Shown piece after piece: positions 55,601-64,000 of a stretch of DNA of 64,000 nt. The notes under the pieces are model-generated. The model was given only the letters and a program-made list of their open reading frames with translations. It was not told the DNA's origin and did no database searches. The position numbers and the translations under genes are program-made. The stretch lies in NCBI RefSeq assembly GCF_029457495.1, contig NZ_CP120361.1:310001-374000 (forward strand), in the 5' to 3' direction. Every line of letters begins with the position of its first letter. The first letter of the stretch is position 1. The stretch is from Chelativorans sp. AA-79. Its GTDB lineage: Bacteria; Pseudomonadota; Alphaproteobacteria; Rhizobiales; Rhizobiaceae.

Positions 55601-56087
55601 AGCCGACCTCTGCCGCCATCCTGGCCACTTCGTCCATGTCGTCCGGCAGGGGCTCCGTGGCCGGCACCACCGGCACGCCCACCTCGATCGCCAGGTTGCG
55701 GGCGGCAACCTTGTTGCCCAGCCGGCGCATGGTCTCCGGCTTCGGGCCGATGAAGACGATGCCGTTTTCCGCGCAGGCTTCGGCGAATTCCGGACTTTCG
55801 GACAGCAGCCCGTAGCCAGGATGGATGGCATCCGCGCCGGAAAGTTTGGCGACACGGATCACCTCCTCGATCGAAAGATAGCTTTCGATCGGCCCGAGAT
55901 CGCGCTCCAGATGCGGGCCGCGGCCCACCTGATAGGATTCGTCCGCCTTGAAGCGGTGCAGCGAATATTTGTCCTCCTCCGCCCATATGGCGACTGTTCG
56001 GATGCCGAGCTCGTTGGCGGCGCGGAAAACGCGAATGGCGATCTCGGAACGATTGGCGACGAGGAGTTTCTTTATCTGCACTGGCAA
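52605..56087 (-). CDS. pyc: Pyruvate carboxylase
   Basis: 1,160 residues, a single-chain enzyme. The biotin carboxylase domain (about 1-455; KKLLVANRSEIAIRVFRAAN, KASWGGGGRGMRV, FIEVNPRIQVEHTVTEE) is followed by the carboxyltransferase TIM barrel (about 535-810; LMTDTTMRDGHQSLLATR, HTHDTSG). The C-terminal biotinyl domain has EAMKMET (biotin lysine near residue 1120). Reaction: pyruvate + bicarbonate + ATP gives oxaloacetate, anaplerosis for the TCA cycle and gluconeogenesis. No truncation or frameshift is visible. It is monocistronic and leftward. Confidence 0.97.
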   Translation of the reverse strand: MPVQIKKLLVANRSEIAIRVFRAANELGIRTVAIWAEEDKYSLHRFKADESYQVGRGPHLERDLGPIESYLSIEEVIRVAKLSGADAIHPGYGLLSESPEFAEACAENGIVFIGPKPETMRRLGNKVAARNLAIEVGVPVVPATEPLPDDMDEVARMAAEVGFPVMLKASWGGGGRGMRVIRSEKDLEREVLEARREAKAAFGKDEVYLEKLVERARHVEVQVLGDTHGNAVHLFERDCSIQRRNQKVVERAPAPYLDDTRRQELCGHALKIAEATDYVGAGTVEFLMDADTGAFYFIEVNPRIQVEHTVTEEVTGIDIVKAQIHILEGERIGDPRSGVPAQTDIKLNGHALQCRITTEDPEQNFIPDYGRITAYRGATGFGIRLDGGTAYSGAVITRFYDPLLEKVTAWAPTAEEACKRMDRALREFRIRGVATNLTFLEAIISHPDFRNASYTTRFIDETPELFTQVKRQDRATKLLNYLADVTVNGHPEARDRPRPKADAAAPRVPYIDQPVPDGTKQLLDKLGPDEFAKWMRAEARVLMTDTTMRDGHQSLLATRMRTFDIARIAGVYARALPQLLSLECWGGATFDVAMRFLTEDPWERLQLIREGAPNLLLQMLLRGANGVGYTNYPDNVVRYFVKQAARSGIDLFRVFDCLNWVENMRVAMDAVREEGKLCEATICYTGDILDPARAKYDLKYYLGLSKELEAAGAHIIAIKDMAGLLKPAAARVLFKALRDETDLPIHFHTHDTSGIAAATVLAAVESGADAVDAAMDALSGNTSQPCLGSIVEALKGSERDPGLDTEWIRRVSFYWEAVRNQYAAFESDLKGPASEVYLHEMPGGQFTNLKEQARALGLETRWHEVARTYHDVNMMFGDIVKVTPSSKVVGDMALMMVSQDLTVADVENPEKDIAFPDSVVSMLRGDLGQSPGGWPKALQKKALKNEQPITVRPGSLLAEADLDAGREELQQKIGRDVSDTEFASWLMYPKVFVDFAAASETYGPVSVLPTPVYFYGMEQQDEIFVEIERGKTLVIRCLALGETDDKGMVTVFFELNGQPRRVKVPDRRHGASALAIRRKAEPGNDGHVGAPMPGVVSSVAVAAGQAVKAGDVLLSIEAMKMETALHAEGDGTVAEVLVKAGDQIDAKDLLLVLQNGGSGS

Positions 56088-56243
56088 GCTCCGGCTAAGG
56101 ACATGAGACCGGCGCCCCCACGTGCACTGCCATCATGCCGGGCCGATGGCACTGCCGGAATGGCGCAAGTCCTCCGGGTCAATGATTAGCGTGCAGGATG
56201 CTGCAGTGCAAACGCTCTGCGGGCATTTTGCCGCAGCAGAAGC

Positions 56244-56273
56244 AAAAAGGCCCGGCAAGGAACTTGCCGGGCC
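56244..56273 (-). terminator. Rho-independent terminator of the liv operon
   Basis: Read leftwards, GGCCCGGCAAG-TTC-CTTGCCGGGCC is a perfect 11-bp stem followed by TTTTT. It lies 25 bp after the livK stop and ends the livH-to-livK transcript before pyc. Confidence 0.92.
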
Positions 56274-56297
56274 GTCGATCAAGCTCAGCCTGCGGGC

Positions 56298-57398
56298 TTA
56301 TTGCTCGAGATAATCGTACTTGCCGTCCTTCCACTCGTAGAAGACATAGCCGGGCAGCGTCACGTCGCCCTTCTCGTCGAATTCGAGCGAACCGAGCACG
56401 GTTTCGAAGTCGCCATCGTTCAGTGCCTGGACGACCGGATCGAAATCAGACGAACCGGCGGTTTCCACCGCCTGCGCCCATGCCTGGATCGCGGCATAGG
56501 TGTAGAGCGAGTAGCCCTCGGCCGTCTTGCCGGCGGCAAGCAGCGCGTCCACCACGGGCTTGGCGACCTCGTTCTTGCGCGGATCGGGGGAGAAGGTCAT
56601 CAGTGTGCCTTCGCCCGCCTCGCCGGTGATGGCCCAGTACTCGTCGGCCACGAGTGCGTCGCCGGAGACAAGGATGGTGTCCATACCCTGCTCGCGCATC
56701 TGGCGCGCGATCAGACCGGCTTCCGTATAGTAGCCACCGACATAGAGAACGCCAACGCCTTCCTGCTTCAGCTTGGAGACGAGAGCGGTGTAGTCCTTCT
56801 CGCCGGCCGTATAGGCCTCGTAGAGCGCCGGCGTACCGCCCGCCGCTTCATAGGTCGCCATGGTGGCGTCGGCGAGACCCTTGCCATAAGCGGTCTTGTC
56901 GTGGATGAACGCCACCTTCTTGTCCGGGAACTGCTCGGCCAGGAACTTGCCGGCGACGTCGCCCTGCTGGTCGTCACGGCCGCAGACGCGGAAGATGCCC
57001 TCTCCCGGACGCTCGTCGGTGAAGGCGGGGTTGGTGGATGCCGGCGAGATCATGACGATCTCCTCGTCGGCATAGACCTGGGAGGCGGGGATGGACGAGC
57101 CGGAGCAGAAGTGGCCTGCCACGAAGGCCACGCCCGAACCCGCCAACTGGTTGGCCACGGCAACCGCCTGCTTGGGGTCGCAGGCATCGTCGCCCACTTC
57201 GAGCTTCAGCATTTCGCCGTTGACTCCGCCCGCCGCGTTGATATCGGCCACGGCCTGCTCGGCCCCGGCCCGCATCTGCGCGCCGAAGGAGGCATATTGC
57301 CCGGTCATCGGCCCAACGGTGGCAATGGTGATGTCCGCCCAGGCGGAACCGGTCATCACAAGGCTCAGCGCTGCGCCGGCCAAGAGTGTCTTCTTCAT
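56298..57398 (-). CDS. livK: Branched-chain amino-acid ABC transporter substrate-binding protein
   Basis: 366 residues with signal peptide MKKTLLAGAALSLVMTGSAW (cleavage after AWA, about residue 21). The mature start DITIATVGPMTGQYASFGAQM and LEVGDDACDPKQAVAVANQ, SGSSIPASQVYADEEIVMIS are canonical for Leu/Ile/Val-binding proteins. A short pair of cysteines (DDAC and GHFC) may form a disulfide, as in E. coli LivJ/LivK. It is the last gene of the operon, with a 154-bp gap upstream that may contain its own promoter, followed by a strong terminator. It provides ligand specificity for the livHMGF transporter. Confidence 0.93.
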   Translation of the reverse strand: MKKTLLAGAALSLVMTGSAWADITIATVGPMTGQYASFGAQMRAGAEQAVADINAAGGVNGEMLKLEVGDDACDPKQAVAVANQLAGSGVAFVAGHFCSGSSIPASQVYADEEIVMISPASTNPAFTDERPGEGIFRVCGRDDQQGDVAGKFLAEQFPDKKVAFIHDKTAYGKGLADATMATYEAAGGTPALYEAYTAGEKDYTALVSKLKQEGVGVLYVGGYYTEAGLIARQMREQGMDTILVSGDALVADEYWAITGEAGEGTLMTFSPDPRKNEVAKPVVDALLAAGKTAEGYSLYTYAAIQAWAQAVETAGSSDFDPVVQALNDGDFETVLGSLEFDEKGDVTLPGYVFYEWKDGKYDYLEQ

Positions 57399-57552
57399 GA
57401 TTGCTCCCTTGAAAACACCAGAGGTTCCCTAGCATTCCGGAAATGGTGTCGGCTTTCCGGTTATGCAGCGCGGGTCGCTACCCGCTTGATCGGCATCAAA
57501 GCGCAATTTCATCGCGAAATAAAGGCTTCATGCCAGTCATTGGTGAATCCGT

Positions 57553-57905
57553 TCAGCTCCTTGCACGCCAGCCGATCAAGCTGCTGCGCGCATAGCCGAA
57601 GCTGTACTGCGTCGTCATCTGGCGCGCGCGTGTGATGCGCTTTCCGAGAAACGCGATCACGAGGAGCATCGCGAGGTCCACCAGATAGTAGTGAAGCGTC
57701 AGCAGCGTTCCGTTGAAGAGCGCGAAATGAATGAAGCGCGTGGCCGCTGCCAGAAGGACGATATAGCCGGCCAGCTGCAGGTTCGACTGCCAGGCGCGCG
57801 CGATGGCACGGCCGGTGAGATAGGCAGCGCCTCCGGCGAGCAGCACCGTGACGAAGAAGAACTCCCAGAAAGTGACTTCCCACAGAAGCGCATTTTCGTA
57901 TTCCA

Positions 57906-57906
<1 letters not shown>
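57553..57906 (-). CDS. DUF6867 small membrane protein in the liv operon
   Basis: 117 residues. MEYENALLWEVTFWEFFFVT, then three to four hydrophobic segments (LLAGGAAYLTGRAIA, LQLAGYIVLLAAATRFIHFALF, YYLVDLAMLLVIAFLG) and a basic tail with YSFGYARSSLIGWRARS. I recognise this as DUF6867, found in liv operons of Hyphomicrobiales. Its function is unknown; an accessory role at the LivHM permease is plausible. Its ATG overlaps the livF stop by 1 bp, so the two are coupled. Confidence 0.78.
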
Positions 57907-58636
<730 letters not shown>

Positions 58637-58640
<4 letters not shown>

Positions 58641-59713
58641 GCCTTGCCCCCCTTGCCCTTGCGACCGCCGCCCGCGCGCCGGGATGGTTTTGGTGCGGCA
58701 GCTTTCACCGCCTTCGCCCTCTGTTTGCGCACGGGCGATGCTTGGTCCGCCTGCCCGACCACGTCCTCCAGCACCTCCGGCACGTCGATGTCCTCTTCCT
58801 CCTCGACGCCCAGATAGGCGGCGATCACCTTGGGATCGGTCTTCACGGCGGTCGCATCGCCATCGGCGATCTTCACGCCGTAATCGAGCACCACGATGTG
58901 GTCGGAGATCTCCATCACCACGCCCATGTCGTGCTCGATGAGAAGGACAGAGGTCTTGTGCTCGTCACGGATGAATTTCAGGAGCTCGTTGAGCTCCGCG
59001 GATTCGCGCGGGTTGAGGCCGGCGGCCGGTTCGTCCAGGCACAGGAGCTCGGGATCCGTGCACATGGCGCGCGCGATCTCGAGCCGACGCTGCGCGCCAT
59101 AGGGAAGGTCCGAGGCCGGATCGTCCGCGCGATCGACGAGCTCTGTCCGTTCCAGCCAGTACACCGCCTTGTCGATCGCCGTCTTCTCCGCGCGCCGGTA
59201 GCCGGGGAGACCCAGAATGCCGCCGAAGGTGAAGCCGGAAGCCACCACCAGACGGTTGTGCTGGGCCACCAGCAGGTTCTCCAGCACGGTCATGCCGCCG
59301 AAGAGGCGGATGTTCTGGAAGGTGCGGGCAACCCTGGCCTTGAAGGAGATCTCATGGTCGGGCATGCGCTCGAGGAGGAAGATGCCCTGCCCGGCATCCT
59401 TCCGCCAGCGGAAGCCGCTGTTGGTCACCTCATGTACCAGTTGGTCCTGCCGGCCGGGGCCGTGGCGCATCACGATCCGCCCTTCCGTCGGCTTGTAGAA
59501 GCCGGTCACGCAATTGAAGACCGTGGTCTTGCCGGCGCCGTTCGGCCCGATAAGGGCGGTGATGTCGCCGCGGCCGACATTGAAGGAGAGATCGCCGACG
59601 GCCACCAGGCCGCCGAATCGCATGGTCAGGTGCTCGACAGAGAGGACCGGATCCACCTCCCAGCGACGCGTTGCGGTTTCCGCGGGTGCGTTCATTTCAG
59701 CTGCAGAAGCCAT
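58637..59713 (-). CDS. livG: Branched-chain amino-acid ABC transporter ATPase LivG with basic C-terminal tail
   Basis: 358 residues, about 90 longer than usual LivG. Walker A GPNGAGKTT (about residue 56), a GRIVMRHGPGRQDQLVHEVT insertion before VARTFQNIRLFGGMTVLENLL, signature LPYGAQRRLEIARAM, Walker B LLCLDEP and LIEHDMGVVME. After the normal end (IAAYLGVEEEED) comes a ~55-residue acidic then Lys/Arg/Pro-rich low-complexity tail ending GRKGKGGKA. The extra N-terminal residues before VLSVEHLTMRFGG leave an alternative start possible. It partners LivF. Confidence 0.92.
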
Positions 59714-61169
59714 CAGTGTCCCTCACCCTGCGCCACCATGTCAGCGCCGATGCGCTTCTTTTCCTTCAGCGCGGCTGTCGGTTCGCGGGTGGAGACCAGT
59801 CCGCGCGGCTTCCAGACCATGATGAGCACCATGGCGAGACCGAAGATCAGCATGCGGTACTGCACCGGGTCGAAGCCCGGCCCGAAAACCTGCGTGAGAA
59901 AGCCGAGATTGCGCAGCATCTCGATGCCGCCGATCATGACGATCGAGGCGATGACGATGCCGATCTGGGAGCCCAGCCCGCCCAAGACCACGATGGCGAG
60001 AATCATCGCCGATTCGAGGAAGGTGAAGCTTTCCGGCGAGATGAAGCCCTGCCGCGTGGCGAAGAAGGAGCCGGCGAACCCGCCGAACATCGCGCCGATC
60101 GCAAAGGCGGTGAGCTTGGTGTTGCGCGTGTTGATGCCGAGCGAGCGGCAGGCGATTTCGTCCTCGCGCAACGCCTCCCACGCGCGCCCGATGGGCAGGC
60201 GGCGCAGGCGCATGGTCACGAAGTTGGTGAGCAGCGCCAAGGCGAAGATGATGTAGTAGAGATACATGAAGCGCTGGATGGGGTCGTATTCGAGGCCGAA
60301 AAAGGCCGCGAAGCCGTCGTCGCCTCGGCTCATCTCAAGGCCGAAGAATGTGGGCTTGGGAATGCCTGAAATGCCGTTCGGCCCGCCGGTGAAGTTGTAC
60401 CAGTTGAGAAGCACGATGCGGATGATCTCGCCGAAGGCAAGGGTCACGATCGCAAGATAGTCGCCGCGCAGCCGCAGCACGGGAAAGCCCAGGATCACGC
60501 CCCAGAAGGCGGCGAGCAGGCCTGCCAGCGGCAGCGCTGCCCAGAAGCCGATCTCGAAATACTGCGCAAGCAGCGCGAAGGAATAGGCGCCCACGGCATA
60601 GAAGGCGACATAGCCCAGATCGAGCAGACCGGCGAGGCCGACCACGATGTTCAGCCCCCACCCCAGCATGATGTAGGTCATGATAAGGATCGCGAGGTCG
60701 ATGAACTGGCGGTCCCGGGCGGGAAAGAAGGTGGTGAAGAAGAAGGGCAGGACGAGCGCGAAGACGAAGAGCGCGCGCAACAGCCATTTTCCGAAGCCGG
60801 GCACCGCAGTCCCCACGCCGGCGAGCCTGGCGCCGAGGACCTCGCCCACGGGGTGAGCGGTCTTGAACACGAACAGGTTGAGCGCAAGCCGGCCGGCGAA
60901 GACGACCGCGATGGCCGTCAGCCAGGCGCCCCAGCGCGCCCTGATGTCCAGCCCGCCCGGCGCCAGATCGGTGCGTAGCCCGATGAAGAAGAAGCCCAGG
61001 ATGCCGGCGAGAAAGGCCGCCATGGCGGCATCGCGCAGAGACGCCGCGATCCGGTTCGCGCCGGCGGCCGTATCGGCCGGGCGGGGGGCGGCGCGGCGCG
61101 CTTCGGCTTGTGCCTGTGCTCCCGCCGGCTTCTGCGTGGAAGCCGAGACATTCGTACCGGAAGCAGCCA

Positions 61170-61170
<1 letters not shown>
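59713..61170 (-). CDS. livM: Branched-chain amino-acid ABC transporter permease LivM
   Basis: 485 residues. A ~130-residue N-terminal extension with an Ala/Pro/Gln-rich cytoplasmic start and extra membrane segments (AAMAAFLAGILGFFFIGL, WLTAIAVVFAGRLALNLFVF) precedes the conserved LivM core. The core shows LIMTYIMLGWGLNIVVGLAG, LDLGYVAFYAVGAY, FPVLRLRGDYLAIVTLAFGE and GRAWEALREDEIACRSLGIN. The ATG at 61170 overlaps the livH stop (TGATG); a GTG one codon earlier is also possible. It forms the permease channel with LivH. Confidence 0.93.
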
Positions 61171-62099
<929 letters not shown>

Positions 62100-62117
62100 A
62101 CCCTGCAAGTCTCCCAT

Positions 62118-62432
62118 CGGATGTCGCCGTCAGGCGCATCCCGTTGTTGTTTTCGTCCCCTGGCCGTTTTGAAGCCGACGGCGCTCGCCGCCTTCCCCTT
62201 CGGCCTTATCCCCGCATCACGGCGGAGGTTTGATGCGGCGCAAGCTAGCATTGGCATTGCGCAATGTCCTTGCGTTCAACGCCAGCTTTTCGTCTCATCC
62301 TTCGAAGAACCTCCACTGAATGGCTGCCCGAGGCTCATATTCTTGCGCGTCGGCGGCCCCTTTTGCAACCGCATACTGGAAGGACGCACCGCTCGCTGCG
62401 ACACAGTGCGCGCCGCCCCTCGGTGCTTGCCG
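62118..62432. other. Gene-free interval upstream of the liv operon
   Basis: About 315 bp between the DadA-like stop and livH hold no convincing gene on either strand. The segment presumably carries the liv operon promoter. The only structure I see is a 12-bp palindrome at 62255-62266. Confidence 0.5.
62255..62266. promoter_or_regulatory. 12-bp palindrome upstream of livH
   Basis: CATTGC|GCAATG is perfectly symmetric and lies about 155 bp upstream of livH. It could be a regulator site for the amino-acid import operon. Its short length makes chance occurrence possible. Confidence 0.3.
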
Positions 62433-63707
62433 TCAATGGTTGCCACGAAATCGACCGGCGCGGAAGGGGCGAAGGTCGATCGGGGGCGGGCGGTCAAGAA
62501 CAAGGTCGCGGACGAGCCTCCCCGCGGCTGCGGCCTGGGTCAATCCCAGGTGGCCGTGGCCGAAAGCGTAGAAGACGCGCGGCTCCCTCCGCGAGCGGCC
62601 GATCACCGGCAGGGAATCGGGCAGTGACGGACGGTAGCCCATCCATTGGCGGCCTCCGGTGGTCTCAAGCCCCGGCAGGAAGCGTGCCGCCTTTTCCAGC
62701 ATCGCGCGGGAGCGCGCGAAATTGGGTGGACGCTTCAGTCCGCCCAGCTCCACGGCGCCGCCGACGCGCAGTCCGGTCTCGAGCGGTGTGATCACGAAGC
62801 CATGGCCGGGAAATATGAGCTGCCGCCTCACGTCGAAGGCACCGGTGGGAAGTGTCGTGTTGTAGCCCCGCTCGGTCTCGAGCGGCACGCGGTCGCCGAA
62901 GGATGCCGCGAAGGGCCGCGACCATGCGCCGGCGGCGATCACAAGCCGGCGGCAGGAAAGTCTCTCCCCATTTGTGAGGCAGACGGCGACCCCATCCCCT
63001 TCTCCTGTTGCCGACGCGACCGTCAGAGGCATGAACCGGGCGCCGTGGATCTCGGCGTGTGCCCAGACCGCATGCCCGATCCGCTGCGGATCGGAGACGG
63101 TCTTCCAGCCCGGCACGAATGTGGCGCGCACGAATGCTTCGGAAAGTCCCGGCTGATAGTCGGCGATCTCGTGCCGTTCCAAGTGCTGGAAAGGAACGTG
63201 GAAACGCCGGCGGAGTTTCCAGCCTTCTTCGGCTGCCTGGAAGTCGGCCTCGCTTTCGTAGAGCTCCAGACAGCCGTCCTCGCGCAGCATGTGCCGGATG
63301 CTCGCCCGGGCGAAGAGACCCATCCATTCGCGTTCCGCAAGAGTCATCATCGCCGCCTGGGCCGACACGGCGGCCTCGAAATTGGCGGTACGCCCCGCCC
63401 GCATGAAGCGCCAGAGCCAAGGGAGGATTTTCGGCAGGTAGGCCGGGGGGATGGAGAGTGGCCCCAGCGGGTCGCCCAGCCAGCGCGGCACCTGGGAAAG
63501 CATGTCCTTGTGCGCCAGCGGCAGGATATCCGAGAAGGCCAGCGCGCCGGCATTGCCCGAACTCGTCTCCTCGCAGATGCCGGACCGGTCGAGCACCAGC
63601 ACCTTGCTTCCCGCTTCAGCAAGATAGGCGGCGATGGTGATGCCGACGATCCCGCCGCCCACGATGATGACCTCGGCCTCCCGAGGAGTCGACCCCCGCC
63701 CCGTCAC
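62433..63707 (-). CDS. FAD-dependent amino-acid dehydrogenase, DadA-like
   Basis: 424 residues. N-terminal Rossmann FAD motif VIIVGGGIVGITIAAYLAEAG and VLVLDRSGICEETSSGNAGAL are typical of D-amino-acid dehydrogenases. RLVIAAGAWSRPFA, ETERGYNTTLP, and C-terminal YRPSLPDSLPVIG, YAFGHGHLGLTQAAAAGRLV complete the DAO fold. It oxidises a D-amino acid (or a relative such as hydroxyproline) to the imino acid and passes electrons to the membrane quinone pool. It is divergent from a GntR regulator, which may control it. The exact substrate is unknown. Confidence 0.86.
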   Translation of the reverse strand: MTGRGSTPREAEVIIVGGGIVGITIAAYLAEAGSKVLVLDRSGICEETSSGNAGALAFSDILPLAHKDMLSQVPRWLGDPLGPLSIPPAYLPKILPWLWRFMRAGRTANFEAAVSAQAAMMTLAEREWMGLFARASIRHMLREDGCLELYESEADFQAAEEGWKLRRRFHVPFQHLERHEIADYQPGLSEAFVRATFVPGWKTVSDPQRIGHAVWAHAEIHGARFMPLTVASATGEGDGVAVCLTNGERLSCRRLVIAAGAWSRPFAASFGDRVPLETERGYNTTLPTGAFDVRRQLIFPGHGFVITPLETGLRVGGAVELGGLKRPPNFARSRAMLEKAARFLPGLETTGGRQWMGYRPSLPDSLPVIGRSRREPRVFYAFGHGHLGLTQAAAAGRLVRDLVLDRPPPIDLRPFRAGRFRGNH

Positions 63708-63827
63708 GTCAATATTCCCCTGTGTCGCCGAGTGAGCAGGCCGACGGTATGTGGGTGCTTTTCCTTCCGACTCGGAACAGGAGAATGGTGGTTGATTGCG
63801 TCAGAGGGGTACTCCACGAGGTGCTTT

Positions 63828-63837
63828 TGATATATCA
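63828..63837. promoter_or_regulatory. Operator-like palindrome 1 (DadA-like/gntR interval)
   Basis: TGATATATCA, preceded by TTT, is a perfect 10-bp palindrome in the divergent promoter region. A near-copy is found at 63886-63895. GntR binding is inferred. Confidence 0.5.
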
Positions 63838-63885
63838 GATGCATATAACAGGTTGCCGCACACGTTGTGAAGTATGATCACCCTT

Positions 63886-63895
63886 TGATACATCA
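63886..63895. promoter_or_regulatory. Operator-like palindrome 2 (DadA-like/gntR interval)
   Basis: TGATACATCA, preceded by TT, differs from the site at 63828-63837 by one base. The two copies are 58 bp apart centre to centre. It sits 23 bp before the GntR start. Confidence 0.45.
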
Positions 63896-63917
63896 TCTAA
63901 GATTCAGCGACTTATCA

Positions 63918-64000
63918 ATGGCGGTTCAATTGAAGACGAAACCCTTCGAGCCTGTCGCGGCCAAGGCATACCGAACCTTGGAAAGGATGATTGTGACACT
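63918..64000 (+). CDS. GntR-family transcriptional regulator (partial, 5' end)
   Basis: The first 27 codons are in the window: MAVQLKTKPFEPVAAKAYRT, then LERMIVTL. This matches the beginning of the winged-helix domain of FadR/FCR-type GntR proteins, where the A-Y-x-x-L-x-x-M-I-V-x-L pattern starts helix 1. The remainder lies beyond the right edge. It diverges from the DadA-like gene, with two related palindromes between them, suggesting autoregulation and control of the dehydrogenase. The family call rests on a short segment. Confidence 0.65.
   Translation, partial: MAVQLKTKPFEPVAAKAYRTLERMIVT

Noticed and set aside
57471..57486. GCGGGT/ACCCGC mini-hairpin between DUF6867 and livK
   Set aside because: The stem is 6 bp with no T run on the minus strand; it is too weak to call a terminator or attenuator.
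58742..60256. A 504-codon plus-strand frame across livG/livM
   Set aside because: It spans the junction of two genes that are well supported on the other strand and has no signal, domain or ribosome site.

Overview
The window is GC-rich, densely packed chromosomal DNA of an alphaproteobacterium, most likely of the Hyphomicrobiales (Phyllobacteriaceae-like). The evidence is the imuA-imuB-dnaE2 mutasome behind a GTTC-N7-GTTC LexA box, a 1,586-residue NAD-glutamate dehydrogenase, the ffh / chorismate mutase / rpsP order, a livHMGF operon carrying a DUF6867 gene, DUF1236 and DUF3309 proteins, and GGAAC-N16/17-CGTT (EcfG-type) promoters. I see no rRNA, tRNA, CRISPR array, prophage or plasmid replication gene.

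Layout. 1-9390: an accessory catabolic island. A thioesterase and a LigM/DesA-like tetrahydrofolate O-demethylase run leftwards. A TetR regulator, an acyl-CoA ligase and a complete five-gene Liv-type ABC importer run rightwards. Two near-identical palindromes (TTYTATA-N4-TATAGAA) lie before the demethylase and before the ligase, so one TetR probably controls uptake, CoA activation and demethylation of one substrate, perhaps a methoxylated aromatic acid. 9447-11676: a YdeI-like protein, a frameshifted secreted-protein gene and a small secreted protein. 11791-15834: a Tat-exported molybdenum hydroxylase with [2Fe-2S] and tri-haem cytochrome c subunits, followed by a decayed IS5-type transposase. 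16452-22184: dnaE2, imuB and imuA (SOS mutagenesis). 22347-25095: a small zincin, DUF1737, a CitE-like lyase, leuD and a RidA-like protein. 25229-28710: a TPP riboswitch and thiBPQ (thiamine uptake).

28871-44429: core functions: an M48/LysM lipoprotein protease, a UMF1-type MFS protein, NAD-glutamate dehydrogenase, argG, a lytic transglycosylase, a DUF1236 envelope protein, ffh, chorismate mutase, a GNAT, rpsP and ispG. 44603-51303: two small membrane-protein genes behind EcfG-consensus promoters, with bdhA and a TetR-controlled RND efflux pair between them. A 15-base match to an Illumina adapter lies exactly between bdhA and tetR. 51358-62099: an MFS transporter with a 16-bp palindrome upstream, pyruvate carboxylase, and a leftward branched-chain amino-acid import operon (livH-livM-livG-livF-DUF6867-livK) ending in a strong terminator. 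62433-64000: a DadA-like FAD amino-acid dehydrogenase divergent from a GntR regulator that runs off the window, with two related palindromes between them.

The most interesting candidates are the TetR-governed demethylase / ligase / importer island, the EcfG-promoter set driving small membrane proteins, the riboswitch with a visible Shine-Dalgarno sequester, and the possible adapter junction. Functions are read from sequence motifs and family knowledge; no database search was run.
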